Positions 10,477 through 23,371 of a stretch of DNA of 64,000 nucleotides are shown one piece after another. The stretch is from the NCBI RefSeq assembly GCF_000276665.1, contig NW_004955433.1, forward strand, positions 17,489,591-17,553,590. The letters are read 5' to 3'. The translations under genes and the position numbers were made by a program. The first letter of the stretch is position 1, and every line of letters begins with the position of its first letter. Source of the stretch: Chinchilla lanigera (lineage: Eukaryota; Chordata; Mammalia; Rodentia; Chinchillidae). The notes beneath the pieces are model-generated. The model was given only the letters and a program-made list of their open reading frames with translations, was not told where the DNA came from and did not search any database.

Positions 10477-12854
10477 GCTTAAAATCCCATAATGCACGGT
10501 GTTAGGTATAGTAAACGCTTTTGACATAGACTATTTTCAGTCATCGGAAGGTAATACAATCATAAGTGGAGAAGCATTTATAATGAAGAGACTACAGGAG
10601 AAATGATGAGCAGATATTTCTCAGAGTAGGTTATTCCAAACTTGGGTCTTCCACAGTGAATACTTTCTCATATTTTCCTTTAATCTGGTCTAGAGAAGCC
10701 TGATCTTAGATTGTAAAGCGGACTTGTGCACTAAACCGTTAGTAAGCGTGGAGGTTAGTGTTCTCAGGCTTGCAAATATCACAGAATGATCTTAGACTTG
10801 ACTATCCCTATAGTTAAGCTCTGGGAAAGTAGAACCCCAGCCAAAACATTCATTATTGTTGTGTAAGAGACACAGGGCCAGAACTACTAATCAAACCACT
10901 CTCAGGTTTTTGTCCCACAGAAATTGTGCAATAAATGTCTGTTGTTTTAAGCTAGAGTTTTAGGGTTAACTTATTACGTAGCCATAGATAACTAGAACGA
11001 TGCTCAATTCAGTTCACCAGAAATAGGTTGATCACACTATCTATTGTTCAATACATGGAGAGTAGAAAGAACCACAAATTGTTTCTGCCCTCAAAGAACA
11101 TTCAATCTATTGAATATAAATTAGAATTTAGATAAAAACAAAACTATAAAGCATCCAATTAAGAAAATATCCTACTATTTTTTTTCTCTTGTTTCTTTTT
11201 AGATTTTATTTTATTTTTTTTGTTCTCATGCCTATCAGTGTTACTGATGCACTGAGTCCAAACAGTGGATTTTATAGGAAAACCTAAGGGCATTCTCTGT
11301 GTGAATTGTCAGGTAAGCAACTATCTAGATTTAGCACAGCTGTAGTAAATAACTGGGACAAGAGTATCTTAATTTTTCCTGCTGGAATCGAGCTTATATT
11401 TGACAATGTTGTTTTGTGCCAAATATAAGAGGCTTAGCCAGCAAAAGAAAATCTCTTGAGAGAGCAGTGTATTGCAAGTCTGAACTCAGCATTACAAGGT
11501 GTTCCTTGGTTTTCTTTGTTTTGTTGTCTATTGTTAAATGTGTTAGATTTGAGATTACATGCTTCCCAAGGAGCCCATGGGCTTGGACACAACTTTGCTA
11601 ACAAGTGCAACTCTGTATCTTATTTCTTATTTTCCCCTGAGACTCTATGGTCTACATGTACAAAAGTCATTGCATATTCCCAAGGTTCCATGACTACTCC
11701 TACATTTGAGTCCTTAAAATACCCTGTTCCATCTTTCTAAGTTGCACTTCTCGAATAACCCTGAGTGATACCTACTTATTTTTTAACTTTCACATACCAT
11801 TTATCCAGAATTCCATTCATAAGTGAATTCAGAGATTCCAAAAACTCCCTTATTCTGTATAATCACTTACATGTTATTAAATTATTTGCTTATGTAGTAA
11901 GACCTGTGCCTGTACCCAAGAGAATGTAAAATTCATGAAGATGACAACTGCCCTCAACACACAACATTTTAAGAGCTTGGGCTTGAAAATTCTCATAATT
12001 TGCTATTATTTCTTATTGTCTTGCAAAGGGCTGGCATTGCGGTTTGCATTATCTGTCTGCATTTGTAAGAGTTATGTCTAACACCTGTGACTTGAAGACA
12101 GGAAATTTTTTTGTTCACTTTCATGTCAATAACCCCTGTCAAAGAACTTAAGCACTGTCAAAGAATTTATGATCTCAATAAGTAATTGAAGAAATGGATG
12201 AATAAATGAAAGATTTAATTATTAAATAACAGTAAATGGTTATGCTCTCAGATCTATATAATCAAGACAATGTCCTCTCTGTAGATTAGATGTCTTCAAA
12301 CTGTTTGGCATCTTGTTTTCCATAGATAGCCAGTTACCAAATTTCTGATCAATGAATGGATTCCAAGTCAATCCGAGAGAACTAATCCACTCATTTTTAA
12401 TCCCTAGTATTTATCTCTAAAGTCATAACTCTTGGGAAATTCTCTTGATTTTGTGTTTATAAATGGGATAATTTATGAGATATGACTCAAAATTTTTATT
12501 GCGGCTTTCACTCCAATTCAGAAAGAGAGGAAAACATGTATGTCATAAACTTGAGCCCTTATTCAGATCAACATTGACATCAAAAGCCACTTTTATACTT
12601 CCTACTGTGTCAGGCAGGACTGTTTTGGCAAGAAATAATAAGCTAATTTCAGTCAAACTTAGCAAGAGTAACTTATTGGTACACCTGATCTAGCAAGAAG
12701 TGAGCCTTAGTAATCACTCCAGAAAATTTGAAAGTTCCAGTTCTTATTTTCTTTTGTATCTCAATATCAGATTCTTTTTTAGATCAGTATTCTCATTATG
12801 TAGGCATTCTGTGCACAGTGTTTTTAGTTTTTTTGTTTTATTTATGTTTTCATT
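10477..12854. other. Mostly unrecognised; weak old-repeat traces
   Basis: At 10850-11012 the motif 'aataaatgtctgttgtttta' followed by 'taactagaac' suggests the plus-strand 3' end of an MLT1-like LTR. At 11025-11130 there is a weak antisense L2-like piece ('ttctgccctcaaagaacattc'). At 12610-12730 there is an unidentified old-repeat-like segment. I see no gene; the frames of 61-94 codons at 11416-11740 and 12475-12693 look random. Confidence 0.4.
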
Positions 12855-13051
12855 TTTGTTTTGTTTTTGCAATACTGGTGATTGAGCATAGGCCCTTCAC
12901 ACTGAGCTGCATTTCTAGTATTATCAATTTTTTATTTTTTAATTTGAGAAGAGTCTACCTGAGTTGCCTAGGCTAAGCTCAAAGTTGTAGTCCTCCTGTC
13001 TCAGCCAATCAGAGTGCTGAGATTTCAGGAATGCGCCACCACATCCAGCTT
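12855..13051 (-). mobile_element. B1-dID dimeric SINE, antisense
   Basis: Read on the plus strand, the antisense ID-like half comes first ('gcaatactggtgattgagc' to 'actgagctgcatttctagta'). The antisense 7SL half follows ('gagttgcctaggctaagctc', 'cagagtgctgagatttcagg', 'gcgccaccacatcc'). The order is the mirror image of the copy at 8012. Confidence 0.75.
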
Positions 13052-14243
13052 GTTGTGTGTTTAAACTTTATCTCATCATTTCTCTCATATTTTTAAAGCA
13101 GAATCAAGAAGAAGAATCAATCCAGACCTGCTGATTGGCCCAAGGATAAACAATTGTTCTATATTAGGCCAATAATGCTGATCAGGAGATTCAAATGGTC
13201 TCACACTTGGGTTTAGAAACCTTGGCAATGGTTGGCAATTTTTTAGAAAGGCAATTTAGTGGTCATTGGAGAAGGCAGAGTGAAACTGAACTATTTTGCA
13301 TGGAAATATCATAAATATCCACTACTATTACCTCTGTAGCAAAAGGTATGGACAGTTCAATGTGGTATATAGCATAGAAAAATTTCTAAACTAGTTTTTC
13401 TGGTAGTTCATATAATTACTGCATAAGAAAGTAGTTATCAATAAAAGTTAAATGTAAAAACTACTGTTCATTAGTCACAGCAAATTTAATGGACTTTCCT
13501 AATATCAAAGCACGGGAAATTTACAGTAACAGCACACTGTAAGCATGCCTTCAAGCAGAAGATAAAGCTCCTGCTTTGAAAATTCTGGAATTAAAGGCAC
13601 CTTAAGTAGACTTTTTAAGTCTTGTGCAAATTGTCCTTGGCAGAGTGACAAATCCCAACAGCATATAACTTATTAGAGTTATCCCTTAGTGGATGATCTA
13701 TACTATACACTGAAAAAATAATGACGAGCCTGCAAGACAACATAAACAAGACAAAAGGAAAAAAACGATCTAATTTACTGGCATAGCCATTGTTCCATGA
13801 TAACAAGGAAACAAGGGAGGTACAAACTGGTATCCTTGTTGGCTCATCTGTCTAAACAGCTGTAAGGCTTATGCTTTTCTTTATTCTTTTGAATGTTAGT
13901 AGCTTTGAAACTCCATTGAATAGATTAACATACCCATTGTCTTTCTAAATTGTCACATCTCACTGTATGTGGCAGAGTGATCACCACAACCATTTCATTT
14001 TATATTGCTAAATATGGGTGCTTTTCTAGGCGAGAGGGCTGAATGTTCTGTGTTTAATTGGATTATAGGACCAACCAAGCCATTAGAAACCAGAAACGGA
14101 TGTATCTAAACCTACCATTTGGAGTTATATCTTATGAAGATGCCACATAACTTGCAATTAACTTAATGCCACATATTTAGCACAATTGATGACTGCCCAA
14201 AGCGTTGTGCTCTGCTAGATATCAACTTGTTAAGCGTTTAATT
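13052..14243. other. Unrecognised interval
   Basis: No gene, RNA or named repeat was recognised. Composition is plain AT-rich. Confidence 0.5.
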
Positions 14244-14317
14244 TACTTATGAAAAAGTCAGTGCTCGCTTAGGCAGCACATATACTAAAATTGGAATGAT
14301 ACTTATGAAAAAGTCAG
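14244..14317. repeat. 18-bp target-site duplication flanking the U6 fragment
   Basis: The sequence 'tacttatgaaaaagtcag' occurs at 14244-14261 and again, identically, at 14300-14317. It overlaps the U6 fragment by a base or two at each end, so the exact insertion edge is ambiguous. Confidence 0.92.
14261..14302 (+). pseudogene. RNU6 (pseudogene): 3'-truncated U6 snRNA retropseudogene
   Basis: The first ~42 bases of U6 are present: 'gtgctcgctt', 'aggcagcacatatactaaaa' and 'ttggaatgatac'. There are only two clear substitutions, in CTTCGGC and GGAACGAT. The copy is flanked by an 18-base direct repeat (14244-14261 and 14300-14317), so it was inserted by target-primed reverse transcription. The 3' two-thirds of U6 is absent and there is no A tail, which marks it as a tailless retropseudogene. 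It lacks the U6 stem core and terminator, and no upstream PSE/TATA was seen, so it is not a functional gene. Confidence 0.9.
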
Positions 14318-15179
14318 CCCTCCTATTTTATTTCTATTCAAAAATAGAAACAAATTGTTCGAACTTCTTTCTGTGTATGGTTGTTCATTCATAAATACAG
14401 ACCGTTTCTTCACATTCGTGGGATCTTCAGATGAGATTCTACCTAGGGGCTACTACTCAACCGAGCACTTTTTCAGTTCCTGCAGAAACAGGGTTGGAAA
14501 TAATAGACTGCAGAAGGTTTTCAACTGCTTTGTTTGGGTGGCATTTTGCAATTTATTATTGTTAGTAAAAGCTTAGAGGCTTCATGATTCACTTTAGAAA
14601 TAGACAAGCCAAAGATTTAAATAATTAGGAATTACTGATATATATGTATTCTCAGCCAGGGTGTAGGTATTATAGAGTTGCTACAATTAATGGGCAGATA
14701 AGAATACATAAACTATATCCATCGCTGATTTGGCTCTATGTTTTGAGACTTGCTGGGTTAAGAGTAAAAATAGGTGTTGTATCATAGACTAGGTAACCAA
14801 TCGCACTTGTAGAATCTTTATGGATCCCTCTAGCACATTTAGGCACATGAGATTAAGGAATTTATTATGTTCATAAAATTTGGAGATAGTTGATACGGAA
14901 TGCCACACCGGGACCGTATGGAATAAGTTATTAAACAGCGGGCATGACCAAGCTGTAGGGGGATGAGAGGGTCAGGTCCCAGGAGCAAGTGCCTTGTTTG
15001 CAGTATATAATAATTACTTTCATCATGGGGAGACTGTATGTGTACATGACACATCTTAGTTCTTCTTTCTTTTCTTTCCTCTCCTCTCCCTTCTACTTCC
15101 CTCCATCTCTTCATCCCCTTTCCTTTTGCAAAAGGGAAAAGGGACCTCATATTGTTTGCAAAGAGTAAGGAACATGTCC
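14318..15179. other. Unrecognised; pyrimidine-rich patch at 15055-15122
   Basis: No gene was recognised. The 103-codon minus-strand frame at 14839-15150 begins inside a purine-rich low-complexity patch and has no domain. Confidence 0.5.
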
Positions 15180-15302
15180 TTACTGCCTAATATCTCTTTT
15201 ATTATCTTGTTGAGTTGCCCAGGCTAGATTTAAAGGTGTGATTCTCCTGCCTCAGCCTTCAACAGTGCTGGAATTACAGTTATGTTCCACTATGCCTGCC
15301 TA
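15180..15302 (-). mobile_element. Monomeric 7SL-derived (B1-like) SINE, antisense
   Basis: The segment reads 'gagttgcccaggctagattt', 'gattctcctgcctcagcctt' and 'agtgctggaattacag', then 'tgttccactatgcctgcc'. It lacks the internal duplication of full B1 and has no attached ID half. It may be an old proto-B1 or the remaining half of a B1-dID. Confidence 0.65.
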
Positions 15303-18300
15303 TGACATAATCAGGGTAAGGTAATATGGGACAATTGTAGAGACCAGCGTTGTTTCTGCCAGTTTGGGAGGGCCATTTGTAGCCTGTTTGTGGGGATGTT
15401 GAAACATCAGTAATACATGAAGTTCTAAAAATTTGTGATACAGATGCTAGGTTGGAAAAACTGATGCAGGAACTCTAATTAGGAAATAAATCTGAGAAGG
15501 TATTTTATTTTAAAACATTGTTAATTGTATGTTTCTTTAAAAGTAATAGATTTCAGACTAACAGACTTTTTCACTTCAGATTTGACATTTTCTCATATAT
15601 TTATTTTCATACAGACACTTTTCTGATAAAAATCACAGGGTCAAAATGACATTGAAAGTCAGAAAGATATTCTTGATATTGGTGAACTGGAATCTGGAGC
15701 TAGTAAATAATCGTCAATAAGGCTTAGTCATCTCTGTCCATTAACAGAGATCATCGTATCTTCCTCAGAATGGCATAATGAGGTCTAAATGAGCACATAT
15801 TCAAAGTAAGGTTTGCACAAGAACAAGCACATAAAAATAGATATCACTCTGAGATATCAGTATGACTAATAAAGGACCACACTTCTAATTTAAAACACTT
15901 GTACATTTTTCAAAATCCAAAATTTTTTCCAGATTAAAGAATTATTGAACATATATTCAATATAATGCAACACTGACATATTAATTATTCAACCTTTTAA
16001 AATATTAAGACATTTTAAAAATGCTACAATTGAATTACATTCTTCCAGGTCAGTTTCTGCCTCAAAGTGAGCTGAGGTCAGGTCAGATGTTTCATTAACA
16101 AGTTACAGAAGTGTATTACTAAGAGATTTGGGACTTCAGATCAGAAATTTATTATACAAATTATGAGAGGCAGAATACTTTAAATGATTGAGAAACATCT
16201 GGCTCTACCTTGGGAGCATATTAAATGCACATCTTTCCTTGACCTCTGCTCCCTGCCTCCTCGAAAGTTTAGCGAGTTTTCTAGTTTTCCCATTGTTGTG
16301 GTTTCAATCTTCTAGTCTTACCACAGGAAAGTTGTATGTTTCAGCATGAATTCACACAAGGCATTGAACTTCAAAACAGATTTTAACTCTGGGAGTTTCT
16401 TGCTATTTCATACATGTTGACAGGTGTCTCCTATTGCCTTGCTCTAACCCTTTTCTATGAATATCATACTTCCTCATATGTTGCTATTAACATTGGCAGC
16501 CTTAGTACCTCTCCCTGTCGACTATGTCAGTGGATTTAGTTGAATTCATCAGGAATATTCTCTAACAAAATTTTTTTCCAAATTTGCTGTAATTTGTATC
16601 CCTTTGTGATGTTAATAGTGACTACAATCAGATGAAGATGGGTTTATTATAAATAACTCACCTACCCATCATATGTATATATACAAAAATATGAATATAC
16701 CCATGCAGGTTTGTGTACCATAATGCACATACAAATGTATATATACTACACATACACCTATATATGTAATATACTTTCACACATATATTCTATATACACC
16801 CATGTACAAGCCACACACTCACATTTTTCCTCTCTTAGGTGTAGACCTAAGACAAGTCATGGATGGCTTAAGCATGAGCCTGCTGTTATTCTGAAATGGA
16901 GGCAGGAGCAAAGTTATCTCCTTTGCCTTTAAAATCTCCTTCCTTGAAGGGCAGCTCATAAAGAAAAGAAAAGAAAACAAAAACCACTCAGTAGATATTT
17001 AAAACAGTTTATGCATCATAATAGGTTCTATTCTGGGTCACTTTGCACACCCAAATTGTTTTTTGTGACTATTAACAATGTCATGCTGAGCAATTTAATA
17101 AACACAATCAGTGGTAAAGCCTGTTAGTTTTGTTTTCTCCTTTGAAAAATCATCCTCCTATATATATCTACCCATGGTTATAAGCCTGCTTCCTTAACTA
17201 GAGAATCTTCAAAAATAATTTCTGCATGTATGATAAGGATCTTTTCTTCGTGGGTGACAGAGTCTATTTTGCAGTTTCTATTCACACTCAAATTGTTCTT
17301 GAGGAACAATTCAGGCATCATTTGTGTGGGCCTCCCACACGCAGAATAGGTTAATAGCCAATGTCACCTTCACGGGGCTATTCTTTGGATAGAGACCATT
17401 AAGGGAAATAGCTGTTTCAGTGAGTGGCATATTAAAGTTCTAGCCCAGATCTCTGTGTGCTCCTGGTCCCAATATTTGTGAGCTGAGTGTGGCTCAGTGA
17501 GAAAGCTATAGTACCTTCCCCACCCTCTTCAGGAAGTAAATACAAGGTAATCTAGCCATAAACCTAAACCACAAGAAAGTGGGGGCTTGGAGTGGTCCAC
17601 AGGAGGCTGAAAGAGGTCACTGACTGGCCACTGTTTAGGCTCTTGTTGCGTCCAAGTATTTTATAACATGCCATTTTCTATGGATTCTCCCAGCCTCGTG
17701 TCAGTCAGCCTTTTATGCTTTCTATTCGCTGTCCAGCCACCCTTATTCATGAGTTTATCAGATCAGGCCTGAAGTCTTGCCTCTGAGTTAATTTCCCTGC
17801 CATCAGTGTGTCCTTTCTTAGCATCTATGTCCCCAAAATATTGTACATGCTGGGCACAGCCTTGTGAATGTCTGTGGAGTTGCAGTGTTTCCTGTGTGTG
17901 GATAAAATCAGCCATGGTTCTCTTTTAATTATGGCTGCCTGAATGCACCCAAGAAAGCGTTCAGGTTAACCGAGAGTCTGAAGACATTAACTACATTTTT
18001 GGTGTTTTATTAATATGTCAGCTTAGATCTAAAGCTTAGATACTAACACATGTCTATGTTTCTTGGTCCTGTTCCTAACTCATTTTTCCTGTTGCTATGT
18101 TTTCTTTTACTTCAGCTGAACAGAACTGGTTTAATCATAATCCTATGATCATATTATAGTTACATTTTTCTTATTTCTTTTTATTGCAGTTGATCACATA
18201 ACATAACAAATCCTTCATGGAAGGAAGCAAGGTACAAATAAATAATGAGGAAGTAACTGGTACTTTTGCAGCAAGAAAAAAAAATGAATATAAATGCAGA

Positions 18301-19867
18301 ACTAGGAAGAAAGAGATCTAAATTACTGTGTGACAAGCTAGGTTGGGGATGAGGTGGAGTCATCTGGAAATAAGAAAAAATTAGTGTTAGGAGAAGGAAA
18401 AGGCAAAAAAAATTACAACTACCATGGATAAATCATGTTTATGGGAAAAACTCATTGATTTGTATGAATAGTGAAATGTTATATTCAGTAGGATGGTTTT
18501 CTACCCTAATAATTTCCTTCAGCCTGAGAAAATGTTAGTAAATTTTGCTACCACTATAGTTTGGAATTAATAGAACATCAAGCAAAAACTGGCTTCTACA
18601 TTACAACTTGACAAGCAATTGAGGCAGAATGGCAGGACTAAGAAAATTGAAGTTGCTCAGCATCATAAAACAGATTGTAATGGGGGTTTCCTAAGGAAGC
18701 AGTAAGACCCCCATTATATGGGACAGGGCTCGAGCCATTTCTGTTTTCCTTTCTTCCATTCTTTGCCCTCCCTTTGCTTGTCAATATCTTTCATTCCATT
18801 CTTTTGCTTTTTTCTGTCTTTTTCTCCTTTTTTCAATCTTCCTTCCATCCTTCTCGAAGGAAGTTTGAGTACCTTTTATGTGTCAGAGGCTTTGTTTGGC
18901 ATGTAGAATGAAGAGATTAAAAAAGAAATGTTTATGTATTTCTAATATCTTGGATTTTATGTTTTAAGAAAGAACCTATAAAATTAAACTAAAAATAAAA
19001 TGATGAGAGTTTTTGTGATTAGTGCTAAAAAGAAAATAAGGGGTTCAGAGACAGAAAATAAGAAAATATAAGAAGATGAAGTGTGAGAAATTTTTGTGAG
19101 AGAACACAATTTCTTAAACGTTGTGAATTGGTAATTGAAATAATGGAAGATTTCTCAAAAGGCCAAATGAATTTGAGAACTGAACCCTCATTTCAATATT
19201 TGTTCTAACTAAATATTATTAAAATTTGAAGTAAATCATGTGAGTTAAGAGTTGTATATTTTCTATTGGGCCTTCACTCCCATATATTCCTATTTAGTCA
19301 TAAAAAAAGATGATGCCTTTATGTAAAACATAGAGTAGATTTTAAAAAATCTTTTATGTAAACTTAACTGATTTTCTAGGGAAAATACAAAAATTTCCAA
19401 ATCTCTTCTCCTTCAGGCATACTTTCATTTCATTTATAAATGTCAGGTGTTTAAGTTTTCTACATCTTATTTTTCTATTTATTTCCTAAAGCATTATAGT
19501 AAAATTTATTTCCATGAAATACTTAAATGGTTCTAAATTATGGGTATAACTGCTTAAAATTTAAAAAGTAGCCATCATGAGTAAGAAAAGTTTAGCTATA
19601 GTTTATGATTTTGAGTAAATTAGCCTATGAGTTCCTCTGTCTGTCTTGTTATCTTTCTTTCCAATACATCCACTTTACCATCAGCACAGAGAGAAATAAC
19701 AAAAAAGCTTGATTTTGAAATTGACTTTTGGACCATGAACTAGAAGATTACCACTTAATACTGTGTTTTCAAATGATATATTAACAATAATTACACAGTC
19801 AATCCTGGTTTCCTACTTTTGATGAATTTCATGTACATTTAGTTCTTTTTAAAACTATACAAGATGA
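15303..19867. other. Long unrecognised interval with a microsatellite
   Basis: No gene or clear repeat family was recognised. A TA/CA-rich microsatellite-like patch lies at about 16670-16810, and pyrimidine-rich patches lie at about 18738-18850. The short frames over them are composition artefacts. Confidence 0.5.
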
Positions 19868-20000
19868 GTCAGGTGTGGTGTTATACCTACTTATCCTACC
19901 TACTCAAGAGGCCGTGGCTGAAAGATCTCAAGTTTGAGACCAGGATATGCAGCTCAGTGGTGGAGCACCCCAAGTTCAGTGCCTAATGCTGCAAACAAAC
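19868..20000 (+). mobile_element. B1-dID dimeric SINE (shortened)
   Basis: The 7SL-like half 'gtcaggtgtggtgttatacc', 'caagaggccgtggctgaaag' and 'agtttgagaccagga' is followed by an ID-like half 'tatgcagctcagtggtggagc', 'ccaagttcagtgcctaatgc' and a CAAA tail. Confidence 0.7.
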
Positions 20001-20399
20001 AACAACTTTATATGGTAAACTGTATCTATGTTTATTTCATGAAAAGAAGAAACTTAGGCTTAGAAAAAATAAATATCTTCACAATCTAACGTTCGGGCAA
20101 TTACTGGGAAGTCAACTTGAGAGAGAAGAGTTAGATCATTTGGACTGGGTTGACGTTTTCAATTTATGGCTCCAAATATTTTTCTAACTACTATACTGGG
20201 ACATTGCTCTCCATTCAAATATAGCAATACGCTAGTGCACACATAGCTAAGACTTTCAGAAGGCCTTCTACAAGGTTGCTATTCAGATAGTATTGAATGA
20301 GAAAAAAGAACTGTACTATAGTAAGCTAATACAAGTGGGAATTTAGATGTAAGTAAAAGTTGTCAAAAGATATAAGGGATGTTTTGTCCAAATCATTAC

Positions 20400-20560
20400 A
20401 CTATTGAAACCTTGTATCACCTTATTTAAAAGAGTTGTTACTACCTTGCTTTGCAGATTGGGAAGTGAACTGTAGAGAATTTAAGTGGTCTGATGAAAGC
20501 CAAGTGAAATGATCTTGCACAGAGCCCAGATTTGCATTCTCTTCTTTAAAATGGAGAAAA
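20400..20560 (-). mobile_element. MIR fragment, antisense
   Basis: The segment 'cttgctttgcagattgggaa', 'gtggtctgatgaaagccaag' and 'cacagagcccagatttgcatt' follows the antisense MIR core order (ACAGATGAGGAAACTGAGG to AGAGCCAGGATTTGAA). It is strongly diverged. Confidence 0.5.
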
Positions 20561-21026
20561 AATAACTTTACACAGAGTTATAATTACCAAAGTTGAGCAT
20601 TAGAGTGAAGTCGTGTCGAACATCTGTTACAGCGACTCATGAAGAGAGACAGTACTTACAAATAACCACAATTCTTGCTATTCCAGTGCATCATGATCAT
20701 TACCCTAACCTATTACCCTTTCTTCTACATCATATCAAAACCTCCTAATAACGTGGCTCTTATTTATTACCAACAGTAAATCATTACCCACAGCCAAATA
20801 CAGCCTCTCTTTATGGAAAATACTGCTATTATAGGTAAAGACTATGATAGGAAAATCTTTCATAGATGAGAAAATAATTAAATAATTTAGAACATTGTGA
20901 CAGCTATGAAAATGTCCTTCTTTGATCTCCAACAAAAAGAATGCTACTTGACTAATGGCCCTGTTGCTTCATTCTATGATTCACAGGAGCTTCTGCAGAG
21001 AGGTAGTGCTTTTTCATAGGTTGCTC

Positions 21027-21278
21027 CTAGCCAATGACTGAGCTTGGAAGAGGTTCTTCTAAATAAGTATTATCGATAGGAAACACAGGACTCTCATTAG
21101 AAGCCCTGAGGTCTGGATTCACTGAATTCAACAAACTTTTTTCTAGAACGTCATTGCAGTCTAAGACTTCTGTAATCATTCTGCCTTTCATTCTTTGTTC
21201 CACAGGAAGCAGACTTGCACTGAGGTATGATGGTGTATCCAGCCTCTTTCTAGTTTTTCTCAAGAGTAATTTTCTCAA
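21027..21278 (-). other. Unassigned 83-codon open frame, protein-like composition
   Basis: The predicted peptide begins MRKLLLRKTRK, contains EQRMKGRMITEVLDCNDV and ends near EEPLPSSVIG. It has a mixed, non-repetitive composition, unlike most short frames in the window. I do not recognise a family, domain or signal peptide, and no convincing splice acceptor or donor is visible. It may be chance or part of a decayed exon or retrocopy. Confidence 0.2.
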
Positions 21279-21491
21279 AAAATAGTTTTTCTATAATTAA
21301 TTTCTTGCATATAAAAACCATCTCCAGGCATCTGCACCTAAAAAAAATGCACAATGTAGACATTCACCAAAATTTGAATCTCCAGCTCCAGTTAACATGA
21401 TCTTTGAAAAATCCATTTACTATTCACTTATTATTGGTTTTTCATTTTTTTATAAGAACTGAAAAAAGACAGGATGTGGATATATCTTTTA

Positions 21492-21621
21492 TTTATTTTT
21501 TTTGTTTGTTTGTTTTTTGGTTTTTTTTTTTTTTTGGTTTTTCTCCGGTACCGGGAACCGAACTCACGACCTTGCGCTTGCCAGGCAGGCGCTTTTGCCG
21601 CTGAGCTAAATCCCCAGCCCC
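21492..21621 (-). mobile_element. Young ID SINE, antisense, with TSD
   Basis: A long T/TTTG tract (the A-rich tail read backwards) is followed by 'ccggtaccgggaaccgaac', 'cttgcgcttgccaggcagg' and 'gctgagctaaatccccagcc'. The target-site duplication 'ggatatatctttta' is at 21478-21491 and 21624-21637. The body is nearly identical to the copies at 60690 and 62845, so the subfamily was active recently. Confidence 0.92.
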
Positions 21622-21637
21622 AAGGATATATCTTTTA

Positions 21638-23061
21638 ATGGTACACATTTCATGATTCTAGAGCCAACAAAAGCTGTGTACAATATAGATTAACACATTG
21701 TTCCTTATATTTCAGTACTATGTCATAGTAGTGTTAAATGGTTATTCAATGTGTAAATTATGCTTTGACCTGCTAACAAATATTATTTTATCAAAAAGTT
21801 AACATTACTTTGATTTTTCACTCATGAATACCAACATGTAACAAAGTAACAGTAAAACCCATATCTTTGAAGATTTAACCATAATTAACACTTTTTGATC
21901 CAAAACTACTTTTAAATTTTTAGAATAAAGCATGTAATGCCTTCCTAATTGGCTTTTTACTCTCAAATTAAAAATTCTTTAATTAAACAAAATTATATAT
22001 TAATTATCACCATCAAAAGCTGATTTAAAATTCAGCTCTGCTCTTCTATTACTTTGGAACTAGTAGCAATAGTGGCAAAGTTTAAAGTCCAATCATGATA
22101 AAAAATACAATCCTGCTGCTAGGTAGATTGCTTCTTCCTAAGTCAATACTTGATTCTTTGAAGTCACAATAGCTGTATTATTCACCTAAATGACAAATAG
22201 ATTACATATAGGATTTTTAATACAGAAGAAAAAGGTTAGGGTATTTGTGCTACAACTATGAGAAGCCATACTTATTGTTTGTCCTTAATTAAGAGGCACA
22301 GTCTGATAATCCGTCTTTATCAATGGAACGGAACATGAACCTAAGAAACCAATAGATTTAATCTAAAATGGAGTGTTGAGATATTCCAAAATCTCTAACA
22401 TATTATCTCAGTGTAGGACTATTTTTGGTAATCTTTTTGTAAGGCTATGATCAATGAGAACTTAAAGAAGGATTTAGAGGCGATGATAGGATTTTCTTCT
22501 CTTGAAAGATGCCATAGTAGGAGAAAATGCATTAATGGGAAAGGATTTTTAAAACTTGTTACTTGACAAAATTTCATAATAATGGTTAATGCTTTTGTTT
22601 TCAAGATTTAACATTCAATTTTCAAGGTAATCATTTTAACATAATGGCACATCCAACTTTGAAACACAAGCATGGAAAAGATGTCCATTCCAAGTTTCAA
22701 GGTACCTCAAATTGAAATGCAATGAAATTTTGCTTAGGATATTTGTCAGTAGCACATTTACTTCAATCCACCCTAGCTGTGAGATGCACATTCAAATATT
22801 ATCAAACTAATGTACACTCTAAATATTTTCCTCACATTTTTAGTTCTGCACAAGTTTGGGCTCCATTCAAATGAACTCTGGGAGAAGACAGATATATTAT
22901 TAATGCCCATGGAATTCTGGTCCAGGAGTAAACCATATCTGTTGTCTAATGGGAGTTACTAGCCGGGGCTGAAGCTGTAGTTAAATTAGCTACAACTTTG
23001 GTTTGAAAGAAATAGTTTGTAAAAATATTATCTACCTTTCCATAGGAAAGCTCAATAGGCA
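21638..23061. other. Unrecognised AT-rich interval
   Basis: No gene or repeat family was recognised. Confidence 0.5.
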
Positions 23062-23155
23062 GGCTGGAGATATAGCTCAGTGGTATAAGCACCTGCTTGG
23101 CAAGCACAGAGTCATGAGTTCAATCCCAGGTACTGCACAAAAAAAAAAAAACAAA
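23062..23155 (+). mobile_element. ID SINE
   Basis: The copy reads 'ggctggagatatagctcagt', 'cacctgcttggcaagcac' and 'gagttcaatcccaggtac', then an A-rich tail. It is moderately diverged. Confidence 0.85.
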
Positions 23156-23371
23156 GAAAACATAATAGGAAAGTAGGCATATCACGCCAGCAATGTTAGC
23201 TTAAGGAATTCATTCCTTTCATCAGTTCTACAGTGAAAATTTTAAAAATGTAGTATTGCCATTCCAACTTAGTCTCACTTGGCAGGTTCTATTTAGGTTT
23301 AAGAAATTACTATCAAGACTTAAAATCTGATTTAAGACTGTGACTGACTAAGATCTGTCATTTTCCTCTTT

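Noticed and set aside
14261..14302. Functional U6 snRNA gene
   Set aside because: Only the first ~42 bases exist, no terminator or upstream promoter elements were seen, and it sits between target-site duplications.
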